Program-made: the position numbers and the translations under genes
NCBI GenBank assembly: GCA_900770145.1
Contig: CAAGJL010000261.1
Location: 1 to 5,928 of the forward strand
Length of the DNA stretch: 5,928 bases
Direction of reading: 5' to 3'
Source of the DNA: Clostridia bacterium
GTDB lineage: Bacteria > Bacillota > Clostridia > Oscillospirales > CAG-272
Notes under the pieces: model-generated
Database searches by the model: none
Told to the model about the DNA's origin: nothing
The model's input: only the letters and a program-made list of their open reading frames with translations
Shown here: in pieces, positions 5,156 to 5,928 of the stretch
Layout of the letters: each line of letters opens with the position of its first letter
Numbering within the stretch: position 1 is the first letter of the stretch

Positions 5156-5928
5156 TCAGTCTTTCAGAGCTGCCTGAGCTGCCGCAAGGCGTGCGATCGG
5201 CACGCGGAACGGAGAGCAGGAAACATAGGTCAGACCGATCTTGTGGCAGAATTCCACGGACGTCGGGTCGCCGCCGTGCTCACCGCAGATGCCGCAGTGC
5301 AGGTCGGGGCGAACGGACTTGCCGAGCTTCACAGCCATTTCCATCAGCTTGCCAACGCCGACCTGGTCGAGTTTGGCAAACGGATCGTTCTCGTAAATCT
5401 TATTGTCGTAGTAAGAGGGCAGGAACTTGCCGGCGTCATCACGGGAGAAACCGAAAGTCATCTGCGTCAGGTCGTTGGTGCCGAAGCAGAAGAACTCCGC
5501 CTCTTTGGCGATCTCGTCCGCGGTCAGAGCGGCACGCGGAATCTCAATCATGGTGCCCACCTCGTAGTGGAGGTCAGCGCCCGCGTTTTTGATTTCTTCG
5601 TCAGCGGTCTTTACAACCACTTTCTTCACGAAAGCAAGCTCTTTCACATCGCCTGCAAGCGGGATCATGATTTCGGGAACAATCTTCCAGTCGGGGTGCT
5701 TCTTCTGCACGTTCAGAGCCGCACGGATGACAGCTTTGGTCTGCATCACGGCGATCTCGGGATAAGTGACGGTCAGACGGCAGCCGCGGTGACCCATCAT
5801 CGGGTTGGCTTCATGCAGGCCCTGGATGATGCCCTTGATGGTTTCAACCGATTTGCCCTGAGCCTTGGCAAGAGCCTCGATCTCGGCTTCCTCGGTGGGA
5901 ACGAACTCGTGGAGCGGGGGATCCAGGA
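5156..5928 (-). CDS. ppdK: Pyruvate, phosphate dikinase, C-terminal part (continues past the right edge)
   Basis: The enzyme interconverts pyruvate, ATP and phosphate with PEP, AMP and pyrophosphate in the cytoplasm. In anaerobes it can run towards pyruvate in PPi-linked glycolysis. About 256 C-terminal residues are present, all from the PEP/pyruvate-binding barrel. The frame is open to the window edge, beginning with the family motif LDPPLHEF; ATG 5800 is internal. Visible motifs are NPMMGHRGCR, EIMIPLAG, GTMIEIPRAAL (PEP-site Glu), FGTNDLTQMTFGFSRDD (Asn-Asp pair) and HCGICGEHGGDP with the catalytic Cys. The spacing of Glu, Asn-Asp and Cys agrees with Glu745, Asn768-Asp769 and Cys831 of the Clostridium symbiosum enzyme, and the C-terminus (AAAQAALKD) falls at the normal place. 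Nothing suggests damage. The ATP-grasp and phosphohistidine domains lie outside the window. Codon use (GCC, AAG, CTG, ATC) looks more biased than in the neighbours, consistent with high expression. Confidence 0.98.
   Translation of the reverse strand, partial: LDPPLHEFVPTEEAEIEALAKAQGKSVETIKGIIQGLHEANPMMGHRGCRLTVTYPEIAVMQTKAVIRAALNVQKKHPDWKIVPEIMIPLAGDVKELAFVKKVVVKTADEEIKNAGADLHYEVGTMIEIPRAALTADEIAKEAEFFCFGTNDLTQMTFGFSRDDAGKFLPSYYDNKIYENDPFAKLDQVGVGKLMEMAVKLGKSVRPDLHCGICGEHGGDPTSVEFCHKIGLTYVSCSPFRVPIARLAAAQAALKD

Noticed and set aside
5156..5800. A short 214-residue stand-alone ppdK-like gene starting at ATG 5800
   Set aside because: The same frame stays open to the window edge and encodes the conserved LDPPLHEF motif upstream, so the ATG is internal to a full-length enzyme that continues outside.

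Overview
The window looks like a GC-rich chromosomal segment from an anaerobic Firmicute of the class Clostridia, possibly an Oscillospiraceae/Ruminococcaceae-type gut bacterium. This rests on strong AGGAGG ribosome binding sites, sigma-A style promoters, a clostridial-type pyruvate phosphate dikinase, a LacX-type epimerase and a MATE transporter of Clostridia type. It is an inference from gene style, not a taxonomic assignment.

Layout. (1) Bases 1-364 hold no convincing gene. They contain several inverted repeats and end in a very strong hairpin that terminates the operon to its right. (2) Bases 365-3372, minus strand, are a compact three-gene operon. Read in transcription order it encodes a membrane acyltransferase of the acyltransferase-3 family, a secreted single-pass membrane protein with a GLUG/beta-helix-like ectodomain, and a LacX-like aldose 1-epimerase. 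The first two genes overlap at their stop and start codons, and the third follows after 12 bases behind its own strong RBS. A good extended -10 promoter sits just upstream of the acyltransferase. (3) Bases 3373-3581 are a divergent regulatory region with two outward-facing promoters, each with a 17-bp spacer, and a GC-rich interrupted inverted repeat between them. (4) Bases 3582/3627-5063, plus strand, encode a MATE-family efflux transporter. Its good promoter and Shine-Dalgarno sequence point at an ACG codon rather than ATG. (5) Bases 5064-5155 are a convergent intergenic region with a perfect 14-bp terminator hairpin that can serve both strands. (6) Bases 5156-5928, minus strand, are the C-terminal part of pyruvate phosphate dikinase, which continues beyond the right edge.

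How the genes may fit together. The operon suggests modification or sensing at the cell surface: an O-acyl group added to a glycan, a surface-exposed membrane protein, and a sugar mutarotase. The divergent MATE pump may share regulation with it through the inverted repeat. ppdK is an unrelated central-carbon gene that meets the MATE gene tail to tail. No CRISPR array, tRNA, rRNA, insertion sequence or phage gene was seen. The observation most worth checking is the apparent ATG-to-ACG start codon of the MATE gene.
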